Assembly (NCBI RefSeq): GCF_021699195.1
Contig: NZ_SSXE01000028.1
Coordinates: 58,113-122,112, forward strand
Direction of reading: 5' to 3'
Origin: Nonomuraea sp. MG754425
Lineage (GTDB): Bacteria; Actinomycetota; Actinomycetes; Streptosporangiales; Streptosporangiaceae
Length of the DNA stretch: 64,000 bases
Below the pieces are notes generated by a model. It was not told the origin of the DNA. It did no database searches and was given only the letters and a program-made list of their open reading frames with translations. The position numbers were made by a program, and so were the translations under genes. Shown here piece by piece: positions 30,369 to 37,559 of this stretch; the first letter of the stretch is position 1; every line of letters begins with the position of its first letter.

Positions 30369-31736
30369 TCAACGACCCGTGTACCGCAGGATCCACACGC
30401 CCTGGTTCTTGTCGGAGACGTAGATGTAGCCGCGCCGGTCCACCACGACGTCCTCGCTCTGGGCGACCAGTTCGCCCTCCGGCATCGGCCCGTATCTCCT
30501 GACCGGGTCCGGGGGCACGAAGTAGCCGACCTCGCGGGGCAGTCGGGTGTTGGAGACGTCGTAGATGCGCAGCCCGGCGTTGAAGTGCGCGATGTACAGA
30601 AGGTCACCCTGTTTCTGCACGTCGGGGTGGTGCTGGTGGTGGTTGATGTTGTGCGGGCCGCTCCAGCCGCCCCGTCCGGAGAAGTCCGCGTACGGCGCCC
30701 CGGGCGGCGGCTCCGGCGTCGGCAGCAGCGACAGCAGGAACGGCGCGGCCGGATCGGAGATGTCCACGATCGAGGCGTGCGGAGCGGCCCCCTTGCCGTA
30801 GGAGACGTCCTCGGAGTTGGCGAAGGCGATCTTCCGCTCGGGGACGGGCAGCACGCCGTGCACGCCGAAGCGGGAGTGGAAGGGCGGGCTGAAGCTCAGG
30901 CCGCCGACGGGGCGGGGCGCGCCGACGTCGGAGATGTCCAGCACGACCAGGCCGGCCGCGCCGTAGGGCAGGTAGACCAGGTCGCCCACCACGTACGGCG
31001 GGCCGTGCAGGGAGACGTCCGCGCCGTTCGCGCAGCAGAAGCCGTGCGTGTGCGGCTGCCGGTCGGCGGCCGGGACGACGCCCTGCTCCCCGTCCCGCTG
31101 CCCCGGCACCCACCAGCGGCCCGCCTCCACCGGCCGGGCGGGGTCCCGGATGTCGACGACGGTGTAGATGTTGCCGGTGAAGCCCTTCGCCCCGGCGGCC
31201 ACGTGCACGTACCCGCCGCCGGGATAGAGGTTGCGGTGGGTGCCGGTGCCGCCGGTGGCGTAGTGGCCGAGGCGGCGCGGGCGTACCGGGTCCTTGATGT
31301 CCCACAGGTACAGGCCCTCCTCGAAGTCGGCCTCGGGGTCGCCGCCGAAGTTGGGGAAGATCTGTTCCAGGGCGGTCACCATGAGGTCGCCGTGCAGATC
31401 GACCTGCAGCGTCCAGGTGTCGGCCGGCCCCGGCACGAACGCCGCGACCTCCGGCCGTCTCGGGTCGGTGACGTCCACGACGCTCCAGCCGGAGTCCCAG
31501 AAGTGCCCCGTGTACAGGTACCAGCGGCCCGCCCGCTGCCGGATCGCCATCTTGAAGGCGGGGCGGTGGTCCATGTCGGTGTAGCCCACGACCTCCACGT
31601 TGCGGGCGTACTGCCCGCGGGGGCCGGCCGAGACGGCCTCCGCCTGGGCCGGCGCGGCGCCCGCCCGCGTCGCCGCCAGGGCCGAGGCCGTCGTCAGCGA
31701 AACCCGCAGCGCCTGGCGCCGGGACACGTCCGCCAC
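30369..31736 (-). CDS. Tat-exported LVIVD-repeat beta-propeller protein
   Basis: 455 aa. The N-terminus VSRRQALRVSLTTASALAAT is a Tat-type signal ending near AAPAQAEA. The body consists of LVIVD-like propeller repeats, each with D(I/V)xDPxxPxxxG: VVDVTDPRRPEVAAF, LWDIKDPVRPRRLG, VVDIRDPARPVEAG, VLDISDVGAPRPVGG, IVDISDPAAPFLLS, IYDVSNTRLPREVGYF. His-rich HNINHHQHHPDV could bind metal. Such proteins are secreted or surface propellers of unknown function. It lies 78 bases downstream of the TetR gene on the same strand. Confidence 0.85.
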   Translation of the reverse strand: MADVSRRQALRVSLTTASALAATRAGAAPAQAEAVSAGPRGQYARNVEVVGYTDMDHRPAFKMAIRQRAGRWYLYTGHFWDSGWSVVDVTDPRRPEVAAFVPGPADTWTLQVDLHGDLMVTALEQIFPNFGGDPEADFEEGLYLWDIKDPVRPRRLGHYATGGTGTHRNLYPGGGYVHVAAGAKGFTGNIYTVVDIRDPARPVEAGRWWVPGQRDGEQGVVPAADRQPHTHGFCCANGADVSLHGPPYVVGDLVYLPYGAAGLVVLDISDVGAPRPVGGLSFSPPFHSRFGVHGVLPVPERKIAFANSEDVSYGKGAAPHASIVDISDPAAPFLLSLLPTPEPPPGAPYADFSGRGGWSGPHNINHHQHHPDVQKQGDLLYIAHFNAGLRIYDVSNTRLPREVGYFVPPDPVRRYGPMPEGELVAQSEDVVVDRRGYIYVSDKNQGVWILRYTGR

Positions 31737-31814
31737 GATCTCTCCTCACGTCAGGTGATCAAGAACAGTGACCAGCCAAGCGAGGGAGAGGTGAAATCCA
31801 GCGAAAGATCATCT

Positions 31815-32489
31815 TTATCCGGCTTTGCCGGGCGGGCCGGAACCCGTCACACCGGGTCTGGGGCGGGCGGTCAGCGTGAGGCTTCCGGGCAGGGCCGCCA
31901 CGGCGTCGTGGACCCGCGCGGCCAGGTCCGTCACGGACGGCGCGCCCGCCGCCGTGACCGCCCAGCCCTCGACCGCGAGCCGCCAGGCGGCCACCAGCAG
32001 GTCGCCCGCGAGCCGGGTGCGCGGATCGTCGGGCAGGTCGAGCCGCCGGTGCAGCACCGCCACCACCGAGCGCAGGGTGCTCTCGCAGAAGTGCAGGTTG
32101 TGCGCGTCCATGGAGGACGTCTCCTGCGACAGGCGGAAGCTGAGCGCGGCCCGCCCGGCCCACGCCTCGTCGGCCACCCGGTCCAGCGCGGCCAGCAGGG
32201 TCGCCTCCATCAGCTCCAGCAGCGGACGGCCGTCGGCGGGCGCCGTCTCCAGCTCTTCGAGGAAGGCCCGCCACAGGTCGTGCAGCGGCGCCATCGCGAC
32301 CTCCTCCTTGCCGCCGAAGTAGCGGAAGAACGTGCGCTTGGACACCTCGACCTCGTCGCAGAGCTCGTCGAGCGTGACCCCGCCGAAGCCGCGGGCGGCG
32401 AACAGGGCCAGGGCGGCGTCGATCAGCGCCTGCCGGGTGCGCTGCTTCTTGCGCTCGCGCAGCGGCGGCGGTGGCGGTGCGGTGGTCAC
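31815..32489 (-). CDS. TetR-family regulator
   Basis: 224 aa from GTG 32489 (no ATG available; the start is approximate). The N-terminal HTH is typical: ERKKQRTRQALIDAALALFA, GFGGVTLDELCDEVEVSKRT, FFRYFGGKEEVAMAP. The C-terminal domain (LLELMEATLLAALDRVADEA, WRLAVEGWAVTAAG) would bind an unknown ligand. It is divergent from a quinone oxidoreductase gene with about 97 bases between, and a palindrome in that gap (32534-32546) is a likely operator. TetR regulators commonly repress such divergent reductases. Confidence 0.88.
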   Translation of the reverse strand: MTTAPPPPPLRERKKQRTRQALIDAALALFAARGFGGVTLDELCDEVEVSKRTFFRYFGGKEEVAMAPLHDLWRAFLEELETAPADGRPLLELMEATLLAALDRVADEAWAGRAALSFRLSQETSSMDAHNLHFCESTLRSVVAVLHRRLDLPDDPRTRLAGDLLVAAWRLAVEGWAVTAAGAPSVTDLAARVHDAVAALPGSLTLTARPRPGVTGSGPPGKAG

Positions 32490-32533
32490 GGACCCGAGTG
32501 TAGCCGAGCGGCAAACGCCACTTGCGCGCTTAC

Positions 32534-32546
32534 GCCACCGAGTGGC
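32534..32546. promoter_or_regulatory. Palindrome between tetR and the divergent oxidoreductase
   Basis: GCCAC-CGA-GTGGC is a perfect 5-3-5 palindrome, with a further half-site ACGCCAC at 32514-32520. It is centred between the divergent starts and just before a -10-like TAAAGT (32548-32553). Confidence 0.45.
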
Positions 32547-32586
32547 ATAAAGTAGCTCTCGTTCCCGACTGGAAGGCCGGCACACC

Positions 32587-33516
32587 ATGCGTGCTCTGCT
32601 CATCGACCACTCGACCGCTTCCGGCCTGCGCCTCGGCGAGAGCGCCGACCCCGTGCCCCGACCGCACGAGGCCCTGGTCCGCGTACGTGCCACCTCGCTC
32701 AACTTCGGCGAGGTCAAGCACGCCATCGCCGACGCCGGGGACGGTGCCGTGCTGGGCTGGGACGCCGCGGGCGTGGTCGAGCGCGCCGCCGCCGACGGCT
32801 CCGGCCCGGCCGCCGGCACCCCCGTGATCACCCTCGGCCTCGACGGCGCGTGGGCGGAGCTGCGTGCCGTGGACACCGCCACGCTCGGCGTCGTCCCCGC
32901 CGGAGCCGACCTCGGGGCGATCAGCACGGTTCCGGTCGCGGGCGCCGGCGCGCTGCGCGCGTTGCGCCGGATCGGCCCGCTGCTGGGCCGCCGGGTGCTG
33001 GTGACGGGCGCGACGGGCGGCGTGGGCCGCTACGCCGTGCAGCTCGCGCGGCGCGCCGGAGCCCACGTCGTCGCCTCGACCGGGAACCCCGCCGAGCACG
33101 GCGACGGGCTGCGCGCACTGGGCGCCCACGACGTGGTCGCCCACCCGGAGCAGACCGGCGACCCGGTGGACGGGGTGATCGACAACGTCGGCGGGCCCCA
33201 GCTCGTGGCGGCGTTCGGCAAGCTGGCGGCGCACGGCACGCTCGTCTCCGTCGGCCACGGCACCGGCCAGGCCGAGACGTTCCCGTTCGGCGCGCTCTTC
33301 GGCCACGAGGGGCGGCACGACCGCTCCCTCGTCACCTTCTACCTGCTGGACGGCGCGGACCTGGTCCCCGACCTGACCTGGCTGGCCGCCCGCGTCGCCG
33401 GCGGCGACCTCGACCCGGGCATCGCCTGGCGCGGCGACTGGAAGCAGGCCGACGAGGCCGTCTCCGCCCTGCTCGACGGCCGCCTGCACGGCAAGGCGGT
33501 GCTCGATCTCGGCTGA
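32587..33516 (+). CDS. MDR-family quinone oxidoreductase-like protein
   Basis: 309 aa. Medium-chain reductase fold: [20 protein letters not shown] (GroES-like part), nucleotide-binding [20 protein letters not shown] (AxxGxxG), and [16 protein letters not shown]. Zinc ligands of true alcohol dehydrogenases are absent, as in NADPH:quinone reductases. It probably reduces electrophilic quinones or enones with NADPH. It is divergent from the TetR gene that likely represses it. Confidence 0.85.
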   Translation: MRALLIDHSTASGLRLGESADPVPRPHEALVRVRATSLNFGEVKHAIADAGDGAVLGWDAAGVVERAAADGSGPAAGTPVITLGLDGAWAELRAVDTATLGVVPAGADLGAISTVPVAGAGALRALRRIGPLLGRRVLVTGATGGVGRYAVQLARRAGAHVVASTGNPAEHGDGLRALGAHDVVAHPEQTGDPVDGVIDNVGGPQLVAAFGKLAAHGTLVSVGHGTGQAETFPFGALFGHEGRHDRSLVTFYLLDGADLVPDLTWLAARVAGGDLDPGIAWRGDWKQADEAVSALLDGRLHGKAVLDLG

Positions 33517-33523
33517 GCGGTTG

Positions 33524-33543
33524 ACCTCAAGCGTCGTTGAGGT
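33524..33543 (+). promoter_or_regulatory. SoxR/MerR-type operator in an extended-spacer promoter
   Basis: ACCTCAA (33524-33530) and TTGAGGT (33537-33543) are a perfect 7-bp inverted repeat. The core CCTCAAG-N4-GTTGAGG is one base from the SoxR consensus CCTCAAG-N4-CTTGAGG. It begins inside a -35-like TTGACC (33521-33526) and precedes a weak -10-like sequence near 33545, about 19 bases on, the long spacing that MerR-family activators correct by twisting DNA. It lies 42 bases before the oxidoreductase start. Confidence 0.75.
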
Positions 33544-33584
33544 TGCATCCTCGTAGGGACTGCCGATCTCTGAAGGAGAACATC

Positions 33585-34562
33585 ATGCACGCCGCCGTCC
33601 TGCACGCCTTCGGCCCCGCCGAGAACCTCAGCTACGAGACCGTCCCCGACCCCGAGCCCGGCCCCGGCCAGGTGCGCATCGCCGTCAAGGCGGCGGGCGT
33701 GCACCTGGTGGAGACGGCGATGCGCACCGGGCTGGCCAGTGACACGCTGCCACCGCGGCCCACGCTCCCGGCGATCTTCGGCAGCGAGGTGGCCGGCCGG
33801 GTGGACGCCGTCGGCCCGGAGGTGGACCCGGCCTGGCTCGGCCAGGACGTGGTGACGTCGGGCGGACGGTCCGGCGGGTACGCCGAACTGACCGTGGCCG
33901 ACGTGACGAGCCTGCACCGCGTGCCCGGCGGCCTGAGCCCGGAGGCGGCCGTCACCATGGTCGTCACCGGCGCCACCACGATGTGCTTCCTGGACGTGGC
34001 CGCGCTGACGTCCTCGGACGTGGTCCTGGTGACCTCGGCGGCGGGCGGGATCGGGCGGCTGGTCGTCCAGCACGCCCGCCGCCTCGGCGCCACGGTGGTC
34101 GGCGCGGCGGGCGGCCCCGCCAAGGTGGCGGCCGTCCGCGACCTGGGCGCGGACCTCGCCGTGGACTACGACGTGCCGTCCTGGCAGGAGGAGGTGGCCG
34201 CCCGGCTCGGCGGCAGGAAGGTCACCGCCCTGCTCGACGGGGTGGGCGGCGACAAGGCGCGGGCGGCGTTCGAGCTGCTGGCCGACGGCGGCCGGTACGT
34301 CACCATCGGCAACGCCTCCCAGGGTGGCTTCGCGCCGGACCCCGGCGAGTTGGAGGAGCGCGGCCAGAGCGCGACCAGTGCGCTGCTGGCCCTGCTCAGC
34401 GCGCCGCAGGAGCGGCCCGGCTACGAGGTCAGGGCGCTGGCCGCGGCGGCGGAGGGCACGCTCGTGCCGCAGGTGCAGGCGTTCCCGCTGGCGCGGGCCG
34501 CCGACGCCCACGCCGCGCTGGAGTCGCGGCGGACCACGGGCAAGGTCGTCCTCATCCCGTGA
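33585..34562 (+). CDS. MDR-family NADPH:quinone oxidoreductase-like protein
   Basis: 325 aa from ATG 33585 (GAAGGAGAA upstream). The N-terminal GroES-like fold is MHAAVLHAFGPAENLSYETV and VRIAVKAAGVHLVETAMRTG; the nucleotide-binding loop is VVLVTSAAGGIGRLVVQHAR. The C-terminal PLARAADAHAALESRRTTGK is typical of the quinone reductase group; zinc ligands are absent. The SoxR-like operator in its promoter suggests induction by redox-cycling compounds. No SoxR or MerR gene is in the window, so control would come from an unlinked regulator. Confidence 0.88.
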   Translation: MHAAVLHAFGPAENLSYETVPDPEPGPGQVRIAVKAAGVHLVETAMRTGLASDTLPPRPTLPAIFGSEVAGRVDAVGPEVDPAWLGQDVVTSGGRSGGYAELTVADVTSLHRVPGGLSPEAAVTMVVTGATTMCFLDVAALTSSDVVLVTSAAGGIGRLVVQHARRLGATVVGAAGGPAKVAAVRDLGADLAVDYDVPSWQEEVAARLGGRKVTALLDGVGGDKARAAFELLADGGRYVTIGNASQGGFAPDPGELEERGQSATSALLALLSAPQERPGYEVRALAAAAEGTLVPQVQAFPLARAADAHAALESRRTTGKVVLIP

Positions 34563-34563
34563 C

Positions 34564-34610
34564 CGCGGGCCCCGGCCTCCGGGTCGTGGGTCCGTCCTCG
34601 GGGGCCCGCG
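34564..34610 (+). terminator. GC-rich hairpin after the oxidoreductase gene
   Basis: CGCGGGCCCC (34564-34573) and GGGGCCCGCG (34601-34610) are a perfect 10-bp inverted repeat with a 27-base loop, starting 2 bases after the stop. No T-run follows; a probable U-less terminator. Confidence 0.5.
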
Positions 34611-34648
34611 ACCGGCCGGGCGGGCCCCCGTCAAGGGCTGAAAAATAT

Positions 34649-34673
34649 CTTCGCAAAGATCTCGCCTGCGAAG
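34649..34673. promoter_or_regulatory. Palindrome upstream of the amidase gene
   Basis: CTTCGCA (34649-34655) and TGCGAAG (34667-34673) are a perfect 7-bp inverted repeat with an 11-base centre, inside an AT-rich patch (AAAAATAT ahead, GAAAATG after) that is unusual for this genome. It lies 53 bases before the ATG and probably marks a promoter/operator. Confidence 0.5.
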
Positions 34674-34725
34674 GAAAATGTTGAGACGCTGACTGCACCA
34701 CGCGCCCCCAGCCCGAGGAGTGTCC

Positions 34726-36636
34726 ATGCGCAGACTACTGGCGATCTCGCTCGTAGCCGTGCTCCCGTTAAGCAATATCAGTGCGGCGCACGCACAGGAA
34801 CCCGCCGGCCGGCAGGAGGCGTTCGCCTCGGCCGCCGCGGAGTTCAAGGTGCCGCAGAGCGTGCTGCTCGGCGTCTCCTACCTGGAGTCCCGCTGGGACG
34901 CCCACGCCGGGCAGCCCTCCAGCGACGCCGGGTTCGGCCCCATGCACCTGACCGACGCCGCCGCGTACACCTCCGCCAATCACCACGACGGCGAGGAGGA
35001 CGCCCGCGGCGACGACTCCCGCCCGCTGCCCGCTCCCGCCGAGCGGCCCGCCCCGGCCGACCTGCCCGCCTCGCTGCGCACCATGGAGCGGGCCGCCGCG
35101 CTGACCGGGGAGAGCCACGAGCGGCTGCGCACCGACGACGCCGCCAACATCCGCGGCGGCGCGGCGCTGCTGGCCGACTACCAGAAGGCACTCGGCGCGC
35201 CGCTCAGCGACGACCCCGGCCAGTGGTACGGCGCGGTCGCCCGCTACTCGGGCGCGGAGGAGGCGGGCGCGGCCAAGTTCTTCGCCGACGAGGTCTTCTC
35301 GGTGATCGAGGAGGGCGCCGAACGCACCACCGGCGACGGCGAGAAGGTCGCGCTGAAGGCCGTGCCCGGCCTGGAGAAGATCGAGAAGTGGCTGGAGAAG
35401 CTCGGCCTGCGCGGCACGCGCCCCGACGGCGTCGAGTGCCCCGCCTCGATCTCCTGCGAGTGGATCCCGGCCGCCTACCAGGAACTGCCGGACGACGACT
35501 ACGGCCACTACGACCTGGCGAACCGGCCGGTGAGCCAGAAGGTCGACTACATCATCATCCACGACATGGAGGGCTACTTCCTGCCCTCCATCCGCCTCAA
35601 CCAGGACCCGAACTACGGCGCGAGCTGGCACTACTCCGTCCGCTCCACCGACGGCCACATCGCCCAGCACATCAAGACCAAGGACGTCGGCTGGCAGGCC
35701 GGCAACTGGTACATCAACGCCAAGTCCGTCGGCATCGAGCACGAGGGCTTCCTGGCCGAGGGCGGCACCTGGTACACCGAGGCGATGTACCGCTCGTCGG
35801 CCCGCCTGGTCCGCTACCTGGCGCTCAAGCACGGCGTGCCGCTGGACCGCGCCCACATCCTGGGCCACGACAACGTCCCTGGCACGCTGCCGACGACCGT
35901 GCGCGGCATGCACGAGGACCCCGGGCCGTTCTGGGACTGGGCGCACTACTTCCAGCTCATGGGCGCTCCGCTGCACGGCATCGGCGGCCCCCGGTCCGGC
36001 TCGGTCATGATAAAGCCGGACTTCGCCACGAATAAGCCGTACTTCTACGGGTGCGACCGCAAGAACCCCGAGGCCGCCTGCCCGCCGCTGCCCTCCGGCA
36101 CCGTCTGGCTGCGCACCGAGCCGCGCGACGACGCGCCGCTGGTCAAGGACATCGGCAAGCACCCGACCGGCGAATCCCTCTACAGCGTGTACGACCACAG
36201 CGCCCGCGCGAGCACCGGCCAGCGCTTCGCCGTCGCCGACCGCCAGGGCGACTGGACGGCCATCTGGTACCTGGGGCAGAAGTCGTGGTTCCACAACCCG
36301 GCCGCCGCGCCGACCGCGGTGCCGTCGATGGGGCTCGTCGTCACGCCGAAGCCGGGCAAGGCGACCGTCCCGGTGTACGGCCGGGCGTACCCGGAGCAGG
36401 AGGCGTACCCGGAGGGCGTCCCGTACCAGGCGGTGACGCCGCTGCAGTACACGTTCTCGGCGGGCGAGAAGTACACGCTCGCCGGACCGGCCGCCACGGA
36501 GTACTACCGCGCGGTCACCTTCGACCTGGCCGACCACACCGTGGTCCGGGGCAAGACCAGGTACCTGCAGATCCAGTTCGGCCACCGCGTGATGTTCGTC
36601 AAGGCTGACGACGTGCGGGTGACGTTCTCCGGGTGA
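34726..36636 (+). CDS. Secreted N-acetylmuramoyl-L-alanine amidase
   Basis: 636 aa from ATG 34726 (GAGGAG 5 bases upstream). The signal peptide is MRRLLAISLVAVLPLSNISA ending AHAQ. Residues 30-70 (FKVPQSVLLGVSYLESRWDA) look like a lytic-transglycosylase fold with Glu, followed by a linker. The amidase-2/PGRP core is about 265-420: VDYIIIHDMEGYF (Zn His), YGASWHYSVRSTDGHIAQ, KSVGIEHEGF, DRAHILGHDNVPGTLP (His) and MHEDPGPFWDW. The C-terminal part (VWLRTEPRDDAPLVKDIG) resembles SH3-like repeats that bind cell wall. It cleaves the bond between MurNAc and the stem peptide. The 3' end overlaps the convergent RpiR gene by 38 bases. Confidence 0.92.
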   Translation: MRRLLAISLVAVLPLSNISAAHAQEPAGRQEAFASAAAEFKVPQSVLLGVSYLESRWDAHAGQPSSDAGFGPMHLTDAAAYTSANHHDGEEDARGDDSRPLPAPAERPAPADLPASLRTMERAAALTGESHERLRTDDAANIRGGAALLADYQKALGAPLSDDPGQWYGAVARYSGAEEAGAAKFFADEVFSVIEEGAERTTGDGEKVALKAVPGLEKIEKWLEKLGLRGTRPDGVECPASISCEWIPAAYQELPDDDYGHYDLANRPVSQKVDYIIIHDMEGYFLPSIRLNQDPNYGASWHYSVRSTDGHIAQHIKTKDVGWQAGNWYINAKSVGIEHEGFLAEGGTWYTEAMYRSSARLVRYLALKHGVPLDRAHILGHDNVPGTLPTTVRGMHEDPGPFWDWAHYFQLMGAPLHGIGGPRSGSVMIKPDFATNKPYFYGCDRKNPEAACPPLPSGTVWLRTEPRDDAPLVKDIGKHPTGESLYSVYDHSARASTGQRFAVADRQGDWTAIWYLGQKSWFHNPAAAPTAVPSMGLVVTPKPGKATVPVYGRAYPEQEAYPEGVPYQAVTPLQYTFSAGEKYTLAGPAATEYYRAVTFDLADHTVVRGKTRYLQIQFGHRVMFVKADDVRVTFSG

Positions 36637-37495
36637 ACTCCTTGACGGCTCGCCTGGTGCTCTCGAGCGCCTCCTGAGAGGAGTCGAACGTGCGCTGGGC
36701 GACGCCGACGAACACGCAGTCGACCACGAGGAGCTGGCTGATCCGGCTGGCCAGGGCGCCGGGGCGGAACTCCGTCTCGCGCCCGGCCGAGATCAGCACG
36801 TGCTCGGCCAGCTCCGCGATGGACGAGCGGGGGTTGTTGGTGATCGCCACCGTGGTGGCCCCGGCCTCCTTGGCCCGGCCTAACGGCTCGATCACGTCGG
36901 GGGTCTCGCCCGAGGTGCTGATGCCGATGGCGACGTCGCCGCCGCGCAGCAGCACCGCGCTGGTCAGCGCCAGGTGCGCGTCCTGGAAGGCGTGGCTGGA
37001 CAGGCCGATGCGCAGCAGTTTCTGCGCGACGTCCTCGGCCACCAGCCCGGACGCGCCGACCCCGTAGGCGTCGATCCGCCGGGCCCCGACGATGGCGTCC
37101 ACGACCAGCCCGAGCCGCTCGGAGACGAGCTGGGCGACGGTGTCGTTGATCGCCTCGGACTCGGCGCGCGCCACCTTCTGGATGACCTCCGACAGCGGGT
37201 CGTCGGGGGCCAGGTCGCCGGGCACGAGCCGGTCGGGCTGCGCGGCGGCCGCCGCCAGAGCCAGCCTGAGCTGCGGATATCCGGCGAAGCCGAGCAGCCT
37301 GGCGGTACGTACGATCGTGGCCTCGCTGGTGCCGGAGGCGGCGGAGAGCTCCGTGATGGTGCTCCTGGCCACCGTCGCGGGGTCCTCCAGGATGAGGCGG
37401 GCGACGGTCTGGGCGGCGGGCGTCAGGGAGGGCAGCACGCCGCGGACCGTGGCCACCAGAGTGTCAGCCCGCAGGCCGTTCCCGCTGTCGTCCAC
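36599..37495 (-). CDS. MurR/RpiR-family transcriptional regulator with SIS domain
   Basis: 298 aa from GTG 37495. An N-terminal HTH_6 domain (LTPAAQTVARLILEDPATVA, STITELSAASGTSEATIVRT, ARLLGFAGYPQLRLAL) precedes a SIS phosphosugar-binding domain (RRIDAYGVGASGLVAEDVAQ, GDVAIGISTSGETPDVIEPL, TVAITNNPRSSIAELAEHVL). MurR, the family's namesake, controls MurNAc catabolism. Here the gene ends inside the amidase gene tail on the other strand, and the neighbouring amidase makes a wall-related ligand plausible (inference). It lies 64 bases from glgP. Confidence 0.9.
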   Translation of the reverse strand: MDDSGNGLRADTLVATVRGVLPSLTPAAQTVARLILEDPATVARSTITELSAASGTSEATIVRTARLLGFAGYPQLRLALAAAAAQPDRLVPGDLAPDDPLSEVIQKVARAESEAINDTVAQLVSERLGLVVDAIVGARRIDAYGVGASGLVAEDVAQKLLRIGLSSHAFQDAHLALTSAVLLRGGDVAIGISTSGETPDVIEPLGRAKEAGATTVAITNNPRSSIAELAEHVLISAGRETEFRPGALASRISQLLVVDCVFVGVAQRTFDSSQEALESTRRAVKEFTRRTSPARRQP

Positions 37496-37559
37496 GGTCC
37501 TGATTATGCCGCCTGCGCCCGATACGCGAGCCGCCCTTGCTTGTTCCGGCGCGAGAGGG

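Noticed and set aside
34563..34725. c-di-AMP (ydaO) riboswitch ahead of the cell-wall amidase
   Set aside because: The leader is too short and the conserved ydaO core sequences are not visible.
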